Of a stretch of DNA of 64,000 nt, positions 59,575-64,000 are shown piece after piece. The number at the start of each line of letters is the position of its first letter. Position 1 is the first letter of the stretch. The DNA is taken from the NCBI RefSeq assembly GCF_007741515.1, contig NZ_CP036263.1, positions 4,761,178 through 4,825,177 on the forward strand. Reading direction: 5' to 3'. The notes beneath the pieces were generated by a model. The model searched no databases. It was not told the origin of the DNA and saw only the letters and a program-made list of their open reading frames with translations. A program made the position numbers and the translations under genes. This DNA comes from Adhaeretor mobilis (lineage in GTDB: Bacteria; Planctomycetota; Planctomycetia; Pirellulales; Lacipirellulaceae).

Positions 59575-60780
59575 ATGACGCAGCCAACAAATCCGGGTTC
59601 CAATGGGCTACGCATCGCTGCGATTGCCTCGCTGTGCGTACTATGCGGCGGCTTCATCGCGGCAGGCCAATTGTTCTCCGGCTCGGGAACCAAAGCTGGC
59701 ACGGGCGACACACCTCCCAGCGGTACGAAATCACAAATCAACAGTGCGAGGGCGAAGGATATGGATGCGTTGAACGACCCCAAACTTTCCAAGGCAACTT
59801 TCGGCGGCGGATGCTTCTGGTGTACCGAAGCGGTGTTCCGCGAACTACGCGGCGTAAAGGGCGTGTGGAGTGGTTACTCCGGCGGCAAAGTGGATAACCC
59901 CAGTTACCGCGAAGTCACCAGCGGGCTGACCGGTCATGCGGAGGTCATTCACATTGCGTACGATCCCAAACAAGTGAACTTCGAGACCTTGCTGGAAGTA
60001 TTCTTCAAAACGCACGATCCCACCACGCTCAATCGTCAGGGTGCGGACACCGGCACGCAATATCGTTCGGCAGTGTTCTTCCACGATGAGGAGCAGCAAG
60101 AAACAGCTGAGCAGATCAAGAAGAAGCTCGATGCATCGGGAGCTTTCGGCGACGAAATTGTCACTGAGATCACGAAGTTTGAGAAGTTCTTTCCCGCCGA
60201 AGAGTATCACCAGGACTACTTCAATCTGAACCCCGATCAGGGTTACTGTCGCGCGGTGATTCAGCCGAAGATGGAAAAGTTCCGCAAGGTGTTTGCGGAC
60301 AAACTCAAAGGGGAGGAAGACGAAGTGAGTGCTGAGAACCCAACGAATCCTGAGGACGTTGACTGGAAAAACGTGGACTGGAAGAGCAAACTCACCGAAG
60401 AGCAGTTCTATGTGACACGCAAGGAAGGCACTGAAAAACCTTTCAAGAACAAGTACTGGGATAACAAGCAAGAAGGCACGTACAACTGTGTGTGCTGCGG
60501 GCTGCCATTGTTCGAGTCGGACACCAAGTACAAGTCGGGCACCGGCTGGCCCAGTTTCTATAAGCCGATCGATAAGAAGAACGTGGGCGAGCGGGAAGAT
60601 CGCAAACTGTTTGGCACTCGCACGGAAGTTCACTGCGCCCGCTGCGAAGCCCACCTAGGCCACGTATTCACTGACGGGCCGGAGCCTACGGGGCTCCGTT
60701 ACTGCATGAATTCTGCTTCGTTGAAATTTGAAGACGAGAAGCAAACAGCCGAAGAGAAAAAGAAAGCGGCACAAGAGTAA
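59575..60780 (+). CDS. msrAB: Exported peptide methionine sulfoxide reductase, MsrA-MsrB fusion
   Basis: A 401-residue bifunctional repair enzyme. The N-terminus has a hydrophobic helix (about 11-31, RIAAIASLCVLCGGFIAAG) for export or anchoring. The MsrA domain (about 65-230) has the catalytic Cys in GGGCFWCTE, then 'YSGGKVDNPSYREVTSGLTGHAEV' and 'EEYHQDY'. The MsrB domain (about 270-390) has two zinc CxxC pairs (CVCCG and CARCEAH), 'YKSGTGWPSFY', 'LGHVFTDGPEPTGLRYCMNSASL' with the catalytic Cys. Together they reduce both S and R methionine sulfoxides in envelope proteins. AGGAG lies 8 nt before the ATG. Confidence 0.95.
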   Translation: MTQPTNPGSNGLRIAAIASLCVLCGGFIAAGQLFSGSGTKAGTGDTPPSGTKSQINSARAKDMDALNDPKLSKATFGGGCFWCTEAVFRELRGVKGVWSGYSGGKVDNPSYREVTSGLTGHAEVIHIAYDPKQVNFETLLEVFFKTHDPTTLNRQGADTGTQYRSAVFFHDEEQQETAEQIKKKLDASGAFGDEIVTEITKFEKFFPAEEYHQDYFNLNPDQGYCRAVIQPKMEKFRKVFADKLKGEEDEVSAENPTNPEDVDWKNVDWKSKLTEEQFYVTRKEGTEKPFKNKYWDNKQEGTYNCVCCGLPLFESDTKYKSGTGWPSFYKPIDKKNVGEREDRKLFGTRTEVHCARCEAHLGHVFTDGPEPTGLRYCMNSASLKFEDEKQTAEEKKKAAQE

Positions 60781-60835
60781 GAGTAGCGGACGCGTCGAGC
60801 ACAGCCTAGAAAACTTTCGTTTTCTCAGACGCTGA

Positions 60836-61054
60836 GCACCCCAGGACGATGCCTCCTTGGTCAGATACGGAAGTGGCCAAGCTTGTGCCTGGAACGTCGA
60901 TTTTGGCCGATTTTGGGGCCTGCTGTTTGAGACAGAGGTCATCGACACCGCCGGGAGTAAATCTGCCCAAATCGCAGCCAGTTTCGACGCACAGGAGGAT
61001 GAATCTGACGCACGTTAGCAATTCCCCGTTCGGCACCCAGGACGACGCCTCCTT
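60836..61054. repeat. Direct repeat of CCAGGACGAYGCCTCCTT
   Basis: CACCCCAGGACGATGCCTCC (near 60837-60858) and CACCCAGGACGACGCCTCCT (61034-61054) are direct copies about 195 bp apart in the gap between msrAB and the next gene. Read on the - strand they spell KEASSW, which gives small false reading frames. I see no gene in 60781-61216. Confidence 0.55.
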
Positions 61055-61216
61055 ACACAGTTGGAATACGCTGAATTCACGTCGATTTCCTAGTTGGCCG
61101 AGGGGTGGCATGCGGCTTGTGTGGTAAACTCCACGATGGGTTTGCATTTGCCATGAGTGCCCTGCGAGCTATGCGGCTAGCCAGCATCGTTCTTGATTCG
61201 ATTCACCGGAGAGACA

Positions 61217-61660
61217 ATGGAAAGCGCGACAATCTATTCAGCATCGCCAAGTGCTCTTGCCAAGTCGGACATCTCTGCAATTGGTTGCGTGAAGAAGGTC
61301 AGAACTGATGGAGGTCTATTGAAGAAGTCGACGTTTTTCGATGTCGAACTCGCAGACAGAGTAATTCGCCTCAATGTCATGCCTCAATCGGAAACGCAGG
61401 CTCACTTTCGGGAGTTCAAGGGGTACGTCCAACACCTGCATCAGACAGACCCACTAGACAACTACGATGAGATTAGAGGGTATATCGACAGTCTCCAGCA
61501 AGCGTACGGACTTGCAACTGATAGAGACTTTGGTTTTGAATCGGACGTTTTCTCGGTCCTCAATGGCATAGCCGAGTCATTATCCGGTGTTATCTTCCTT
61601 TGCGATTCACTGATTGACACCGAAGGAATGGTCATATTTGGACCGCTCGGTGATGCCTAG
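61217..61660 (+). CDS. Hypothetical protein
   Basis: A 147-residue soluble protein (MESATIYSASPSALAKSDIS...) with no family that I recognise. Composition and codon use look genuine, and GGAGAG lies about 5 nt before the ATG. The middle part ('TDPLDNYDEIRGYIDSLQQAYGLA') is helical and the end ('SLSGVIFLCDSLIDTEGMVIFG') hydrophobic but not a clear membrane helix. Confidence 0.5.
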   Translation: MESATIYSASPSALAKSDISAIGCVKKVRTDGGLLKKSTFFDVELADRVIRLNVMPQSETQAHFREFKGYVQHLHQTDPLDNYDEIRGYIDSLQQAYGLATDRDFGFESDVFSVLNGIAESLSGVIFLCDSLIDTEGMVIFGPLGDA

Positions 61661-61900
61661 CTCGTGCAGTCCGACAACTGCGCTCTAAGTACAAGGGAGT
61701 GACCTTCATTATGCTCCAAAAATCCTTGGCTTTCATGCACCGGCGTGAAACGCCAAGGCAGTTTGGCGACATTAGAAATCACCCGCCAAGTGACAGCGGT
61801 TGTCCAAACCGCTGTCAGTTTGGGCACCAAATTATCTAACCCATGTGCGCCCCAGCTTAGCGGCCCACGGCCTTAGCGTAGGTTTCTCTTCCCTTACTGC

Positions 61901-62596
61901 TCAGGCCCCCAAACGCATGACTAATTGGAGCACAAGATCCAGGATGGTCTTGAGCACAACTAGTAGCGCGATCACTGGCCAGGAGGCGCCGACTACCATT
62001 GCGAGAAATACGCCTAGCACAATCGCCACATGCAACACAAGCATCCGCGGGTAAGGTCGCCACATGTGCGAGCCGGGGCCAAGATGTCGGCCTCGACCTT
62101 CGATGAGGAACTCCTGAATAAAGTCGTACGCATGGCTGGCGACTAGCGCTAGTGCCGTAGTACCGATCAACCAAGGACTATATTGCGCGCCCGCCGCGCC
62201 GTAATACTCCTTGCCCACAAAGCCGCCTAGTGCGAGTACAAAGATTCCATGCACGAGGGTAAATATGCCGTAATGCATGGCAAAGAAACCGGCCGAAGCA
62301 ATGCGTTCTTTCGCCTCTCCGCCAGTACACCACAGCATCTTCAAAGCCGTGGTCACCCCCACTGCAACGTTCTCGGCCCAATAGAGCGCAAGCACCAGAA
62401 AGGGGCTCCACTCCCACCAAATAACGCCAATCAGCGGTAAGAAATTCGACACGAGCAGCAGCGCCGCACTCGGTGGAAACCACGGCCAAGGCCAGCTGCG
62501 GATGGCATCGAATCTACCGTCGGAATTTCGCTGAGTGTTCACTTCGTTTCTTAGGTCAGACTTCGTCGACTGCGTGACGAAAGGAGGCTCATGCAC
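61901..62596 (-). CDS. DUF6498-like multi-pass membrane protein
   Basis: A 231-residue protein with about six helices. The early block 'LLLVSNFLPLIGVIWWEWSPFLVLALYWAENVAVGVTTALKML' has the W-x-x-x-x-(L/I)-x-x-Y-W-x-E-N pattern that I recall for DUF6498, function unknown. His residues in helices (GIFTLVHGIF, MLVLHVAIVLG) are noted but their role is unclear. The ATG at 62596 overlaps the end of the metallophosphoesterase gene by 46 nt; a GTG at 62542 would avoid the overlap. Confidence 0.65.
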   Translation of the reverse strand: MHEPPFVTQSTKSDLRNEVNTQRNSDGRFDAIRSWPWPWFPPSAALLLVSNFLPLIGVIWWEWSPFLVLALYWAENVAVGVTTALKMLWCTGGEAKERIASAGFFAMHYGIFTLVHGIFVLALGGFVGKEYYGAAGAQYSPWLIGTTALALVASHAYDFIQEFLIEGRGRHLGPGSHMWRPYPRMLVLHVAIVLGVFLAMVVGASWPVIALLVVLKTILDLVLQLVMRLGA

Positions 62597-63849
62597 AGCA
62601 TTGTGAGAGGCACTGTGGATGGTTCTGGGATAATCGCATTTATCTGGATGTTTGCAAAGTCCCCATCAAATTGCCTTTGCCAGGCAAGAAAGTCAGTGCC
62701 GTCTGAGTCGAGGTCTCCATCAGCGTCAGCGCCGTTCCCAGCGCCATAATCTGACTGCCAGTTCATGAGGTCCTGTGTATCGACGAAGCCATCGTTATCG
62801 AAGTCGGCATTTGAGGAAGGGGGAGCAGGTAGATTGCTTTGATCGAGAGCAAAAGTGTCGATTACCAGTCCTCCATTCATGCCGTTGTTGCCGTCACCGA
62901 GGGACAGAAATTCGAATGTCGCTATTTGATCAGTTACTGCAATTCGCATAGCGCCGTGATTTTGGTTGTAGCGAACCTCGCTGCCTGCTGCGGGAATACC
63001 CAGAGGATACAGCGTCCTGCCGCCCACGCCATTCACGAAGTAGAGCATTTCGTTCTGGGTGGAATCTGTGACTCGAAGGCGTTCGTAGATGTGGTTATGC
63101 CCAGCGAGTACGGCATCGGCACCCCACCGCTGGAACGGCAATTGCAACAGCGTGTCGCCTCCGTGAATGCTAGATGAGGAGTAGGGTGCACGGTGAACGT
63201 AGACGAAGTTCCACGTGGCCGTTGAACTTGCTAGTCCTTGCTGAAGCCAGACCGTCTGTGCCGCACGAGCATCCGTGTCAGCATGAAAGAGTTCACTGTC
63301 CATCGCGAATAAGCGAACAGAACCAGTCCCGTTTTCGATCGGTAATTCCACATCATAATAGCTACCCGAACTGTTGTGCACTCCAGCTGGCAGCCGACCA
63401 CTCGGATTGTCAGGATCGTCGTGGAAGTAGTCGATATGTCCTGAAGCACTACCGCCAGTGATGTCGTGGTTGCCAATGGTAGGGAAGAAGCGTTGCGTAA
63501 TACTGGTCTGAGTGGGGTAGGGGCTAGCCTCACTAATGGCGCGCTGTTGAATATAGTCGCCGTAGCGGGCTCCGACGATGCTCTCCCAATCGGAATGGCC
63601 TGTCGTAACCCCGCCGTAGTTGTTGTCGCCTAGGGTGATGATGTAGTCGGTGTCCCAATCGGTGCTTGTGACCATATTCGCCACGTTAGTTGCATTAGCA
63701 CCACTTGTTCCCCAATCCCCAACAACTCCGAAAACTGTTGCTCCACCGGCCTCTGGGATCACTACTATTAGCTGAATCATCGCGGCTAGAATCAAGCTGC
63801 GACCTGACGATCGAAGCTTCGCAGAATATAACGCGAGTGCTCGTTGCAT
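62551..63849 (-). CDS. Secreted metallophosphoesterase with dockerin-like repeats and PEP-CTERM tail
   Basis: A 432-residue exported protein. After a signal peptide (LILAAMIQLIVVIPEAGGA) comes a calcineurin-like phosphoesterase domain (about 38-330) with metal sites VVGDWG, TLGDNNYGG, TIGNHDITGG, 'YVHRAPYSSS' and 'AGHNHIYER', in the style of purple acid phosphatases. Then two dockerin-like calcium loops (ADFDNDGFVDTQDLMNWQSDYG and ADADGDLDSDGTDFLAWQRQF) near 348-395, and a PEP-CTERM tail (IPEPSTVPLTML..., then RSRR). It is likely a surface-attached phosphatase. The upstream 63850-64000 shows no gene. Confidence 0.92.
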   Translation of the reverse strand: MQRALALYSAKLRSSGRSLILAAMIQLIVVIPEAGGATVFGVVGDWGTSGANATNVANMVTSTDWDTDYIITLGDNNYGGVTTGHSDWESIVGARYGDYIQQRAISEASPYPTQTSITQRFFPTIGNHDITGGSASGHIDYFHDDPDNPSGRLPAGVHNSSGSYYDVELPIENGTGSVRLFAMDSELFHADTDARAAQTVWLQQGLASSTATWNFVYVHRAPYSSSSIHGGDTLLQLPFQRWGADAVLAGHNHIYERLRVTDSTQNEMLYFVNGVGGRTLYPLGIPAAGSEVRYNQNHGAMRIAVTDQIATFEFLSLGDGNNGMNGGLVIDTFALDQSNLPAPPSSNADFDNDGFVDTQDLMNWQSDYGAGNGADADGDLDSDGTDFLAWQRQFDGDFANIQINAIIPEPSTVPLTMLCMSLLSSRSRRSLT

Positions 63850-64000
63850 AGGTGTCGCCTACTCCCGTTGGGTCTCTCGCACGTGAGCTTGCTCCCGTCC
63901 GTCTGATTCAGGTGGCTCGTGGGCAGCAAGAAATCGTGCTTGGCACTTAACTTGTGTTGGTTGTTCGTCGTCCCTTGAATTTTATTGTACACAGTAGAGA

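Noticed and set aside
60806..61147. 113-codon - strand frame with KEASSWVPN
   Set aside because: KEASSW comes from a direct DNA repeat present twice; the frame seems to be a repeat artefact.

Overview
The window looks like chromosome from a planctomycete, most likely of the Pirellulales. Supporting signs are two proteins with PEP-CTERM sorting tails, one of them with dockerin-like Asp repeats; small proteins with the 'FTLKQVLLGTTLVAVA' type N-terminal helix; a Tyr/Pro/Val-rich secreted peptide; a CX(n)-porin type outer-membrane protein ending in Phe; several multiheme cytochromes; wide intergenic spaces; and a heavy load of paired, inverted, hairpin-forming repeats. No rRNA, tRNA or CRISPR array was found. 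Taxonomy is inferred from gene style, not from a marker gene comparison.

Region 1 (1-15 kb) is an electron-transfer island. On the + strand a membrane-anchored pentaheme cytochrome (907-3483) is followed by an outer-membrane beta-barrel protein (3527-5422). Facing them on the - strand is a run transcribed from about 15.0 kb down to 5.5 kb: an AsmA-like membrane protein, an FNR-type flavin/[2Fe-2S] reductase, a tetraheme cytochrome, a fusion of two cyclic-nucleotide-binding domains with a four-cluster ferredoxin, a di-heme b-type membrane cytochrome, a decaheme cytochrome with a cysteine-rich cytoplasmic head, and a DUF4252-like exported protein. Read together they suggest a cyclic-nucleotide-gated route from NAD(P)H across the inner membrane to periplasmic, and perhaps extracellular, hemes. 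This is the most unusual part of the window.

Region 2 (15-35 kb) is mostly housekeeping and regulation: aroC, purC, a GH10-like protein, a PPOX-fold protein, a PIN toxin with a small partner, a STAS protein, alaS, a sensor kinase/OmpR regulator pair, a thioredoxin-like exported protein, NAD(P)H-hydrate epimerase, an HD-GYP/PilZ pair for c-di-GMP, DUF4404 and pdxH.

Region 3 (35-51 kb) holds signalling and envelope genes: a class III cyclase - Ser/Thr kinase - Cache fusion, a BASS-family transporter, an MFS transporter, an NtrC-type regulator with its kinase, an LptF/G permease, a PP2C phosphatase, a PEGA lipoprotein and an mlaE-mlaF-mlaD lipid transport operon.

Region 4 (51-64 kb) has a divergent set of coiled-coil proteins around a DUF6384 membrane protein, a PQQ-type sugar dehydrogenase, an intact IS5-family element, an FG-GAP PEP-CTERM protein, a secreted MsrA-MsrB fusion, two poorly known genes and a PEP-CTERM metallophosphoesterase.

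Across the whole window intergenic spaces carry at least six sequence families of paired inverted repeats (arms 17-35 nt, usually 30-100 nt apart), often between co-directional genes, sometimes nested in one another and once flanking a small gene.
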